Assembly: GCA_015064805.1 (NCBI GenBank)
Contig: SVRN01000002.1
Coordinates: 33,078 to 97,077, forward strand
Direction: 5' to 3'
Source: Oscillospiraceae bacterium
GTDB lineage: Bacteria; Bacillota; Clostridia; Oscillospirales; CAG-272
DNA length: 64,000 nt
In this document: piece by piece, positions 17,812-25,057 of the stretch
How the letters are laid out: the number at the start of each line of letters is the position of its first letter
Numbering within the stretch: the stretch's first letter is position 1
Notes under the pieces: model-generated
Database searches by the model: none
What the model was told of the DNA's origin: nothing
The model's input: the letters and a program-made list of their open reading frames with translations, nothing else
Position numbers and translations under genes: made by a program

Positions 17812-18842
17812 ACGAGCAAAACAAAGGTGCGGCGTTGCGCATTGGCGGCGTGACGTTGCGTCACGGACTGATGCTTGCGCCCCTGGCGGGGGTGAGTGAT
17901 CATCCTTTCCGCCGCATTTGCCGCGCACAGGGAGCGGAATTTACCGTCAGCGAGATGGTTTCGGCCAAGTCGCTGTGCTATGAAAAAAAGAGCCGCCGTG
18001 CAAGCGTGGGAGAAAACTCCAAAAGCGCGCCGCTGGCCAAGGTCTGGGCAGACGACGTACCCATGGCGGTTCAGCTGTTTGGCAGTGAGCCCGAGTTTAT
18101 GGCCGAGGCCGCCGCGATGGTGGCCGAGGGCTCGTACGCAGGATGTACGAGCGAAGCGCGCCCTGCCGCGATCGATATCAACATGGGCTGTCCCGTGCAT
18201 AAGATCGTCTCCAACGGCGAGGGAAGCGCGCTGCTTCGTGATATTCCGTTGGCGGGACGCATCGTGCGTGCCGTTTGCACGGCAGTCGATCTGCCCGTGA
18301 CGGTCAAGATCCGCATCGGCTTTGACGCCGAGCATATTTGCGCCGTTGAGATGGCCAAGGAGCTGGAGGCGAGTGGCGCGAGTGCCATTTGCGTGCACGG
18401 ACGCACGAGAGAGCAGATGTACCGCCCCGGCGTTGACCTTGAAGCCATTGCGGCGGTCAAGGCGGCGGTGTCCGTCCCCGTTATTGGCAACGGAGATATC
18501 ATGAGCGCGGCCGACGCGCTGAATATGAAAGAAAAAACGGGCTGTGACGGCCTGATGATCGCCCGCGGAGCGATGGGAAATCCGTGGCTGTTTGCCGAGA
18601 TCGCCGCGGCCTTAGAGGGACGCGAGTTCGTGCCTCCGACGCTGCAGGAGAGGATCGAGACGGCGCTGTCACAGATGGCGCGCATGATCGAGGAAAAGGG
18701 CGAGAGAGTCGGCTTTGCCGAGTCCAAAAAGCAGATGGCCTGGTACATCCACGGCGTCACGGGCGCCGCCGAGGCGAGAGGGCGCCTGATGACGGCGACG
18801 AGCCCGAGCGAAGTGGAGACGGTCATGCGAGGGCTGATTTGA
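17808..18842 (+). CDS. dusB: tRNA-dihydrouridine synthase, DusB-like
   Basis: FMN-dependent enzyme reducing uridine to dihydrouridine in tRNA. From the ATG at 17808 it has 344 residues. Markers are LAPLAGVSDHPFRRICR at the N-terminus, the catalytic Cys in INMGCPVHKIVSNGEGSALL, HGRTREQMYRPG, and GNGDIMSA with the phosphate-binding IARGAMGNPWLF. It overlaps the uracil-DNA glycosylase stop by 4 nt. An upstream in-frame GTG at 17745 lies inside the previous gene and is not needed. Confidence 0.94.
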   Translation: MNEQNKGAALRIGGVTLRHGLMLAPLAGVSDHPFRRICRAQGAEFTVSEMVSAKSLCYEKKSRRASVGENSKSAPLAKVWADDVPMAVQLFGSEPEFMAEAAAMVAEGSYAGCTSEARPAAIDINMGCPVHKIVSNGEGSALLRDIPLAGRIVRAVCTAVDLPVTVKIRIGFDAEHICAVEMAKELEASGASAICVHGRTREQMYRPGVDLEAIAAVKAAVSVPVIGNGDIMSAADALNMKEKTGCDGLMIARGAMGNPWLFAEIAAALEGREFVPPTLQERIETALSQMARMIEEKGERVGFAESKKQMAWYIHGVTGAAEARGRLMTATSPSEVETVMRGLI

Positions 18843-18868
18843 AAGCCGATTGAAGAAAGAATGATGAT

Positions 18869-18918
18869 CGTAGAGGGGCACTGTGTGCGCCCGTGGGCGA
18901 CCGCAGGTCGCCTCTACG
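18869..18918. repeat. Palindromic intergenic repeat element (CGTAG type)
   Basis: A 50-bp element bounded by inverted CGTAGAGG (18869-18876) and CCTCTACG (18911-18918). Inside are two hairpins, one around GGCACTGTGTGCGCC and a perfect one, GCGACC-GCA-GGTCGC. The layout is that of a REP/MITE-like element; a related left half occurs at 22079-22110. It lies between dusB and the sigma factor gene. Confidence 0.65.
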
Positions 18919-18964
18919 GTTGCGTATAAATAAAGTCAAAATTCATGGAAAGGAGGGACGGTTC

Positions 18965-19564
18965 GTGTTTGACAAGAAGGACAGCAAAGAATTGCAAGCG
19001 CAAATACGCGCGGCGCAGCAAGGCGACGAGCGGGCGTTTGAGCAGCTGTTGACGCTGCTGGAAAGGTCGGTCTACCGTCTCGCCTTTTCGATGCTGCGGC
19101 ACAAGCAGGACGCCGAGGACGCAACGCAGGAAACCTTCATCAAGCTCTGGCGAACGCTGCCGTCCTACCGTTTTGAGTGCCCGATATTACCGTACGTGCT
19201 GAAAATGACCCGCACGACGGTGCTGGATATGCAACGGAAACTTGCGCGGCGGGCCGAGCACGAAACCTCGCTCACGGTCGAAAACGAGGCAGGTGAGCGG
19301 GTGGAGATGGACGTGGCCGACACGGACGACCAAAGCGATCCCGCGGCGCATCTGTCAAAAATGGAGCTGATCGCCCAGGTGCGGCGCGCCATTGACGAGC
19401 TGCCGCCCGAGCACCGCGAGATCATCCTGCTCAAGGATATGCAAGGGCTTTCTTACGAGCAAATTGCCCGCGCGCTCGATATTGAAGCGGGCACGGTGGC
19501 AAGCCGGTTGGCGAGAGCGAGAAAAAATTTAGAGAAAATTTTAAAAACACGGAAGATTTTCTGA
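18965..19564 (+). CDS. ECF-type RNA polymerase sigma factor
   Basis: Alternative sigma factor of 199 residues, with a GTG start chosen for its AAAGGAGGG site. Region 2 (RLAFSMLRHKQDAEDATQET and FIKLWRTLPSYRF) and region 4 (LPPEHREIILLKDMQGLSYE, then EIAs-like helix QIARALDIEAGTVASRLARA) are both present, with no extra domain. The next gene encodes a zinc-finger anti-sigma factor, so activity is probably held in check at the membrane. Signal and regulon unknown. Confidence 0.93.
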   Translation: MFDKKDSKELQAQIRAAQQGDERAFEQLLTLLERSVYRLAFSMLRHKQDAEDATQETFIKLWRTLPSYRFECPILPYVLKMTRTTVLDMQRKLARRAEHETSLTVENEAGERVEMDVADTDDQSDPAAHLSKMELIAQVRRAIDELPPEHREIILLKDMQGLSYEQIARALDIEAGTVASRLARARKNLEKILKTRKIF

Positions 19565-19622
19565 TTTCGTGCGTCTATATCAGTGAAGAGAGAAAAATTT
19601 ACGAAACGTGAGGATAAAAACA

Positions 19623-20486
19623 ATGAAAGGACAAGATCGGCGCGGACGGCGCGTGAGCTGTGAATGGGTATCACAGCATCTCGACGCGTATCTGGACGGT
19701 GAATTGAATCAAGCACGCGCCGATAAGGTACGTGCCCATCTCGACGTATGCCCTGCGTGTGCTGCGCAGGCAGAGGAGGGACGCGAGATCCGCGCGCTCA
19801 TTGCCGCGTGCGACGACGTAGCTCCCGATGCGGCCTTGCATGACTCGATCATGCGCTCGGTCAGAGAGCAGCCGCGCGACGAGCGGACAAAGCGCGCACG
19901 GCCTTCAAGCGTCAGAGCAAGACGTATAGGTGGTGCGCTGATCGGCGTTTGCCTGGTAGTTGCGCTGATGCTGTTGCCCGGACCGCTGTTTCAGGCCAAC
20001 GCGCCCCAAGAGCCCTCGTATGACGCTCCGTCGGCCAACGCCCCGGATTTCAAGGAGCCAGACAGTATGAAGCCCGACTACGACGGCAGTTATGGCGGCA
20101 ACGGAAGTTATGACGACGAGTCTCCTGACGTAGCACCCTCCCCTCCCGCGGATGACGCCCCGTCTGCCGAGGAACCGGAGGATCCCGTAGAGGGAGGAAT
20201 TGGAAGCATTCTTGGCGATGAGATCCAGCTGTGGCGCGAGGATTTCACTACCTCCGAGGGAGGCGGCCTATGGGCAACCCTTGAGGGCGAGTGGATGAAC
20301 GATACGACGTATCTGTATATCGACACCCATGCCGGTGAATTTTGTTTGATTACCAAAGGAATTGAATACTACGGCGACGCGTCGCTTCACGGCGATCGCT
20401 TGCTGTTGCAGGCGGAAAACGGCCTGCGCATGGAATTCAAGGTCAGAATGGAGGGCGATACGCTATGGTTGACGCGACTGTCGTAA
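19623..20486 (+). CDS. Membrane-anchored zinc-finger anti-sigma factor
   Basis: Predicted partner of the upstream ECF sigma factor. Of 287 residues, the N-terminal cytoplasmic part has a ZAS-type motif: HLDAYLDGEL, then HLDVCPACAAQ (His-x3-Cys-x2-Cys). A single membrane segment (IGGALIGVCLVVALMLLPG) lies near residue 110. It is followed by an acidic, Pro/Ser/Asp-rich linker and a C-terminal domain of about 90 residues that resembles no family I recognise and could sense an external signal. Its last 22 nt overlap the next gene. Confidence 0.82.
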   Translation: MKGQDRRGRRVSCEWVSQHLDAYLDGELNQARADKVRAHLDVCPACAAQAEEGREIRALIAACDDVAPDAALHDSIMRSVREQPRDERTKRARPSSVRARRIGGALIGVCLVVALMLLPGPLFQANAPQEPSYDAPSANAPDFKEPDSMKPDYDGSYGGNGSYDDESPDVAPSPPADDAPSAEEPEDPVEGGIGSILGDEIQLWREDFTTSEGGGLWATLEGEWMNDTTYLYIDTHAGEFCLITKGIEYYGDASLHGDRLLLQAENGLRMEFKVRMEGDTLWLTRLS

Positions 20487-21136
20487 CGAAGCCGTTGCTG
20501 CTTGTCAGCGATGACCGCGCGCTCGTCCGCTTGATCCGTCTGGAGTGCTCCGAGCTGTCTTTGCCGCTCGAGGTGGCAACGGCGTTTCCTGAGCACACCG
20601 AGGACCGCACGCTGCTGATCGACCTTGACAGCATCAGCATCGCGGATGGTCTGATCATCGGTGAAGGGCAGACGGTTGCGGGCATTTGCCGCGACGTCTC
20701 CCAGCTCCCGACCGAATGGCAGGCGCGGTTTTCGCATCTGCTACAGCGCCCCTGCCCGACGACGCAGCTGCGCGCCCTGCTGGCCCATCTTTGCGGCCGA
20801 GGAGAGATGCCGACCATCGCCCCGAGCGAGAGTCGAGTGCGGACGGTGACGAGCACAAAGGATTTGACGCTGGCCATGCTGGACGACGCCAGGCTGCAAT
20901 GCGGCGAGGACGTGCTGCGCCTGAGTCCCACCGAGGCGGCGATGATGCGCATCCTGATCGCCCATCGCGGCGAGATCGTCAGCCGCGAGATGCTGGAGGA
21001 GGCCTTGCGCGGGGATGGTAAGACGGACAGCAACAAGATCGAGGTCTATCTTTGCTTTTTGCGCCGCAAGATCGAGCGCCCGCTGGGGCTTCGATTGATC
21101 ACCACCGTGCGCGGAAAAGGGTATCGGCTGGAGTAA
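20465..21136 (+). CDS. Orphan OmpR-type winged-helix regulator
   Basis: A 223-residue protein with a clear OmpR/PhoB DNA-binding domain at the C-terminus (LRLSPTEAAMMRILIAHRGE, VSREMLEEALRG, NKIEVYLCFLRRKIE, TTVRGKGYRLE). The first about 110 residues occupy the place of a receiver domain, but the acidic pocket and the phospho-Asp motif are not convincingly present, so phosphorylation control is doubtful. The ATG lies within the anti-sigma gene (22-nt overlap), tying it to the sigma/anti-sigma unit. No histidine kinase is adjacent. Confidence 0.82.
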   Translation: MVDATVVTKPLLLVSDDRALVRLIRLECSELSLPLEVATAFPEHTEDRTLLIDLDSISIADGLIIGEGQTVAGICRDVSQLPTEWQARFSHLLQRPCPTTQLRALLAHLCGRGEMPTIAPSESRVRTVTSTKDLTLAMLDDARLQCGEDVLRLSPTEAAMMRILIAHRGEIVSREMLEEALRGDGKTDSNKIEVYLCFLRRKIERPLGLRLITTVRGKGYRLE

Positions 21137-21189
21137 TTGCTGAACAAGTATTGACTCGAAGATTTTTCCTCAAGCAAACAATATCCGCC

Positions 21190-21290
21190 GAGATCCTTCG
21201 CGCTGCCGCCCCGTTGCGTCATTCTGAGCGAAGCGAAGAATCTCGTGAGGCGGCTCCGCTCAAGGATGACGCGGCGGGGGAGCCTATCGG
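21190..21290. repeat. Inverted-repeat element containing CATTCTGAGCG
   Basis: Arms GCGTCATTCTGAGCG (21216-21230) and CGCTCAAGGATGACGC (21257-21272) are near-complementary, extended outward by GCCGCCCC/GGCGGGG-like sequence. The word TCATTCTGAGCGAAGCG is one I recognise as frequent between genes in gut bacterial genomes. It fills most of the gap between the winged-helix regulator and the lipoprotein gene. Confidence 0.6.
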
Positions 21291-21330
21291 GTTCTTCGAT
21301 AAATATTCAAACAAAGAAAGGAAGATCGGT

Positions 21331-22068
21331 ATGAAAAAAGTAGTTCCTGTCTTGTTAGCGGTTCTATTGGCATTTTTCTGCTTTTGCTTTGTTGGATGTG
21401 AGCCGGAGGAAGCAAAAGATCCAAACAATGATATTTCGGACGAAAACAGCCAAAACGAGAACGACCAAAACGAGAACGACCAAAATGAGAACAACAATAA
21501 TTCGTGTTATGATGATATCATGGATGCGAAACCTGTGATTTATTTGTATCCGCAAGAGGAAATGGATGTGCAGGTAACGCTTGATTATAACGGTCAGCTT
21601 TGGTGCACCTATCCTGCTTACGGGAATGGTTGGAGTGTCACCGCTTACCCCGATGGGACGCTGATCGATAAGAAAACGGGGCTGGAGTATTCCTATTTGT
21701 TCTGGGAAGGTATTTCCAACGTTCCGTACGATATGAGCCGCGGTTTTGTGGTCAAGGGTGAGGACACGGCGACCTTTTTACAGCAAACGCTGGCCGCGAT
21801 GGGGCTGACGCCCCGCGAGTATAACGAGTTTATCGTCTACTGGCTGCCGAGGATGCAGGGCAACGCCTACAACCTCATCACCTTCCAGACGGACGTTTAC
21901 ATCGAAAACGCCAAGCTGACCATCACGCCCAAGCCCGATAGCATGCTGCGCGTATTTATGGCTTACCAAGCGCTGGAGGAACCGATCGAGATCGAAACGC
22001 CCACCATCGAGCCGTTTGAGCGCGAGGGCTTTTGCGTCGTCGAATGGGGCGGGGCGGAAGTGGAATAA
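21331..22068 (+). CDS. Lipoprotein of unknown function with Asn/Glu-rich linker
   Basis: Start at 21331 (AAAGGAAG site) gives 245 residues with a lipoprotein signal peptide ending in FVGC. A low-complexity linker of NEN/DQN units (residues about 35-55) spaces the anchor from a domain containing KPVIYLYPQEEMDVQVTLDY, GLEYSYLFWEG and YWLPRMQGNAYNLITFQ. Such a domain occurs in uncharacterised clostridial lipoproteins; I cannot assign a function. It is probably at the outer face of the cytoplasmic membrane. Confidence 0.82.
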   Translation: MKKVVPVLLAVLLAFFCFCFVGCEPEEAKDPNNDISDENSQNENDQNENDQNENNNNSCYDDIMDAKPVIYLYPQEEMDVQVTLDYNGQLWCTYPAYGNGWSVTAYPDGTLIDKKTGLEYSYLFWEGISNVPYDMSRGFVVKGEDTATFLQQTLAAMGLTPREYNEFIVYWLPRMQGNAYNLITFQTDVYIENAKLTITPKPDSMLRVFMAYQALEEPIEIETPTIEPFEREGFCVVEWGGAEVE

Positions 22069-22078
22069 ACGATATCAC

Positions 22079-22118
22079 CCGTAGGGGAGGGCCTTGTGTC
22101 CTCCCGCGATGGAGGTAC
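22079..22118. repeat. Partial copy of the CGTAG-type intergenic repeat
   Basis: Begins CCGTAGGGGAGGG and contains an inverted pair GGGAGG... and TCCTCCC around CTTGTG, resembling the left half of the element at 18869-18918. The right CGTAG arm is absent. It lies between the two lipoprotein genes. Confidence 0.45.
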
Positions 22119-22142
22119 AAAATGGAGAAAGGAACGTGTGCT

Positions 22143-22580
22143 ATGAAGAAATTTAGTCTGATTATTTTAGCGTTTTTGCTAGTCTTTTCCTGCTTTGTTG
22201 GGTGTAAAGATAACTCGCCAACCGCAGATTGTTGGGAGGGAGAGTACAAAAACGGAACGATTGATATGAAGCATGTGTATTCGGCAGATACCACGATCAC
22301 CCTTCATATCAAGAATATTGTAATGAATGATGAACATCCGGAGCAAAGTGAGATTGAGGTGGAAATAGTTTCGTCGATAGATCAGACGGCCACGCTCGTA
22401 GCCATATCCCGACAAAGCAAAGATAACATTGGCAGTATGGAATACATAGATCTTGAGCTTGCCAAGGAAGTGCCGAACACAGTTAAAATTCCGTTTTACA
22501 ACTTTTCGCAGATCCCGTATTTTTTACTCACCTTGGAAGTTGATCATACGTACGTTGAGATTAAAATGTTTCCTCAATAA
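22143..22580 (+). CDS. Small lipoprotein of unknown function
   Basis: From the ATG at 22143 (AAAGGA upstream) it has 145 residues, with a signal peptide MKKFSLIILAFLLVFSCFVGC in which FVGC is the lipobox. The mature part is predicted mostly beta (DTTITLHIKNIVM and SEIEVEIVSS stretches). Codon use is more AT-rich than in the neighbouring housekeeping genes, hinting at separate ancestry. No family recognised. It shares the FVGC lipobox style with the preceding lipoprotein. Confidence 0.75.
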   Translation: MKKFSLIILAFLLVFSCFVGCKDNSPTADCWEGEYKNGTIDMKHVYSADTTITLHIKNIVMNDEHPEQSEIEVEIVSSIDQTATLVAISRQSKDNIGSMEYIDLELAKEVPNTVKIPFYNFSQIPYFLLTLEVDHTYVEIKMFPQ

Positions 22581-22585
22581 AACCA

Positions 22586-22622
22586 AAACACCATAGACTT
22601 TTTCACGGTCTATGGTGTTTCT
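22586..22622. terminator. Bidirectional terminator between lipoprotein gene and ymdB
   Basis: A 13-bp perfect stem (22586-22598 with 22608-22620) flanked by A-rich and T-rich tracts, placed between convergent genes. Confidence 0.88.
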
Positions 22623-22628
22623 CTGTTT

Positions 22629-23405
22629 TCAGAATTTTACTCTCTCAACCTTGACGCACTTGCCCGTCGAGGGATCGACGGTGAACAGCGCGCCGCAGAT
22701 GGTGATCTCGCCCTCGGCCACCGTGAAGTGGGCGGGCATATGATGGCGCATCTTGGTCAGCACGGCCTCAATTTTGGTGCCGAGGATGCTGTTGACGGGC
22801 CCCGACATACCAAGATCGGTGATATAGCCCGAGCCGCGCGGAAGGATGCCCTCGTCGGCCGTCTGCACGTGGGTGTGCGTGCCGAACATGACGGCGATAC
22901 GGCCGTCAAAGGCGTGGGCGATGGCCAGCTTTTCCGAGGTGGCCTCGGCGTGGATGTCGAGCAGGGCAAAGTCGTATCGGCCCTCCTCGCGCGCGAGGAT
23001 CTTTTCCACCGCCTCAAAGGGACTGTCGAGCGGCTCCATGAAGGTCGTTCCGTTTACGTTGATGCAGAGGACGCGCCAGCCGCAAATGTCGCGGATGGTG
23101 TAGCCACAGCCCGGAGCGGCCGGGGGGTAATTGGCGGGGCGGATGATATCGTTTGGATTGTTGTCGAGGAAGGGGTGAAGGTCACGCATGGTGTAGGTGT
23201 GATTACCCAGCGTGATGAGGTCGACGCCGCAATCCAGGATTGCCCCCGCGTCGTGGGCGTTCAAACCGTGGATGTCGGTGGCGTTTTCTCCGTTGGCCAC
23301 GACGAAATCGACCTTCAGCTCGCGGCGCTTTTGCCACAGCGAGCGTCTCAGGACGTCGATGGTCTTCCCACCGACGATATCGCCCAGCGCAAGAATATGA
23401 AGCAT
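22629..23405 (-). CDS. ymdB: YmdB-family metallophosphoesterase
   Basis: The 258 residues match the YmdB/TIGR00282 family, a dimetal phosphodiesterase that in Bacillus hydrolyses 2',3'-cyclic nucleotides and affects biofilm and motility decisions. Visible metal-site motifs are LGDIVG (Asp), NGENAT (Glu, Asn), LGNHTYT (Asn, His), DIHAEATSEK (His) and GTHTHVQTADE (His-x-His). The minus-strand start has a GAAAGGATC site. It follows mntP by 22 nt in the same direction, so they are probably co-transcribed. Confidence 0.93.
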   Translation of the reverse strand: MLHILALGDIVGGKTIDVLRRSLWQKRRELKVDFVVANGENATDIHGLNAHDAGAILDCGVDLITLGNHTYTMRDLHPFLDNNPNDIIRPANYPPAAPGCGYTIRDICGWRVLCINVNGTTFMEPLDSPFEAVEKILAREEGRYDFALLDIHAEATSEKLAIAHAFDGRIAVMFGTHTHVQTADEGILPRGSGYITDLGMSGPVNSILGTKIEAVLTKMRHHMPAHFTVAEGEITICGALFTVDPSTGKCVKVERVKF

Positions 23406-23427
23406 ATACGATCCTTTCTATCTCCCG

Positions 23428-24030
23428 TCAGAAGGGGAGCAGCCCGAGGTGTTCCAGCAAAATCTTCGTGCCGATAAGGATGAGCACGATGCCGCCTGCG
23501 AGCGAGGCCTTGTTTTTATAGCGTGCGCCGAATTTGTGACCGACCAGAACGCCCAGCGCACACAGGGCGAAGGTGGTGACGCCGATAACGGCGACGGCCA
23601 AGAGCAGATTGACCTGCAAAAAAGCAAAGGTGATGCCGACGGCCAGCGCGTCGATGCTGGTAGCAACCGCCATCAGGGCGATCTGGCGCACGTCCAGGCG
23701 CTCCTCCTCTTGCGCTTGCTCACAGCACTCGCAACCGCTCTTTTGCTCTCGAACGTCGCAGATGACGTCGTAGATCATCTTGCCACCGATGATGGCAAGC
23801 AAGGCAAAGGCGATCCAATGGTCGATGGCGACGATATAGTCACGGAACTGACTGCCCAGCAGATAACCGATGGCGGGCATGAGCGCCTGAAAGCCGCCGA
23901 AGAAGGCGGCGATGATGAGCAAATGCCGCCAGTTGACGCCGCGGCGCATCTGAAGGCCGCGACAGATCGACACGGCGAAGGCGTCCATCGACAGCCCCAC
24001 GCCGGTCAGAAATATTTCAATAAATCCCAT
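23428..24030 (-). CDS. mntP: Manganese efflux pump MntP
   Basis: Exports Mn2+ across the cytoplasmic membrane. With the start at 24030 (AAAGG upstream) it has 200 residues and six hydrophobic segments in two repeats. The paired repeat motifs GVGLSMDAFAVSICRGL and MAVATSIDALAVGITFAFLQ carry the essential Asp residues. A Cys/Glu-rich cytoplasmic loop (REQKSGCECCEQAQEEE) lies between the halves. No yybP-ykoY-type manganese riboswitch is visible in the short leader. Confidence 0.93.
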   Translation of the reverse strand: MGFIEIFLTGVGLSMDAFAVSICRGLQMRRGVNWRHLLIIAAFFGGFQALMPAIGYLLGSQFRDYIVAIDHWIAFALLAIIGGKMIYDVICDVREQKSGCECCEQAQEEERLDVRQIALMAVATSIDALAVGITFAFLQVNLLLAVAVIGVTTFALCALGVLVGHKFGARYKNKASLAGGIVLILIGTKILLEHLGLLPF

Positions 24031-24077
24031 GATAAGCCTTTCTACGTCTGCCATATGATAGAGAAGCAGACTGCACT

Positions 24078-24106
24078 ATTGTAGCAGAAAAGAGGGCGAT
24101 TGTCAA
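24078..24106 (-). promoter_or_regulatory. Sigma-A promoter of mntP-ymdB
   Basis: On the minus strand TTGACA (24101-24106) and TACAAT (24078-24083), 17-bp spacer. The -35 box overlaps the end of the upstream PAP2 gene. Confidence 0.85.
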
Positions 24107-25044
24107 GCGTTTTCGCCCGAGGGCGTTTTCTTTTTGCCCAGCTTTGCCCAAAGGGGGAAGGAGAGGGGCCAGACGACGCCTGCGAACACGACGACGAGGA
24201 AATAACGCAGCGCGGTTGCCGAGGCGTGACCGCCGAACAGAGAAAGCAGGGGCGCCTTGAGCACGGCCTTGATGGCCAGCGCCAGTCCTGCGCCGACGGC
24301 CAGCTTGCCGACCTGACCGAGCAGAGGTGCTTCGCATGAAAAGTGCAGCCACTTTTTGTCGGCGATGCAGGCGGCGAGAAGGCCCAGCGAACAGCCCAGC
24401 ATGGTGTAGGCGTTCTTCTGTCCCGAGGCGAGGTTATGGGGATCGATATCCGCGGGGAAGGGGAACAGCTCGGTATACAGCACGAAGCCGATCGAAATCA
24501 GCACGGTCGCGCCAAGGGCGATCAGCACGTTGCGGTCGTTGGCGAACAGACGCTCGAGCAGCGGGTAGAGCGCAAGGACGAGCACCGCACCGACAAGCAG
24601 CGACACGCCGACGTCAAGCGGCGTATGAACGCCCAGATACATACGGGAAAGTCCCACCAGCAAAATGATGACGACCGAGGCGATACGCAGCCACAGCTTT
24701 TTGGTGCTGTAGGCGATGCAACCGAAGGTGTCGGTGACGTTCTGGGTGTGTCCGCTGGGGAAGGAGTAGCCCGTGGCCTCCTCGATCGCGCTTTCCACGA
24801 CGGTGAAGTTGGGATCCTTGACCCAGGGGCGGGGGATGCGGAAGGTCAGCTTGAGCACCTGATTGATGGTGATGCCGAGAAAGCCGATGAGCAGGAAAAT
24901 GTAGCCCTTCTTTTTATCAAGGCACCAGAAAATAAGCAGGGCGATGGCAAGAAAAATGGTTTCCTCACCGATCATGGTAATGACGGACATGACGGCGTCC
25001 AGAAAGGGATTGCGAATGGATTCAAGCCAGTAAAGGAATGACAT
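24103..25044 (-). CDS. PAP2-family membrane phosphatase
   Basis: Likely a phospholipid or undecaprenyl-pyrophosphate phosphatase in the cytoplasmic membrane. Of 313 residues, the three acid phosphatase motifs are visible: KLTFRIPRP, PSGHTQN and SRMYLGVHTPLD. Multiple membrane segments surround them, and a longer than usual C-terminal region with additional hydrophobic segments follows. It begins 13 nt after the addA stop, suggesting it is the tail gene of the queG-addB-addA unit. Substrate uncertain. Confidence 0.9.
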   Translation of the reverse strand: MSFLYWLESIRNPFLDAVMSVITMIGEETIFLAIALLIFWCLDKKKGYIFLLIGFLGITINQVLKLTFRIPRPWVKDPNFTVVESAIEEATGYSFPSGHTQNVTDTFGCIAYSTKKLWLRIASVVIILLVGLSRMYLGVHTPLDVGVSLLVGAVLVLALYPLLERLFANDRNVLIALGATVLISIGFVLYTELFPFPADIDPHNLASGQKNAYTMLGCSLGLLAACIADKKWLHFSCEAPLLGQVGKLAVGAGLALAIKAVLKAPLLSLFGGHASATALRYFLVVVFAGVVWPLSFPLWAKLGKKKTPSGENA

Positions 25045-25057
25045 AATTACCTCCGTG

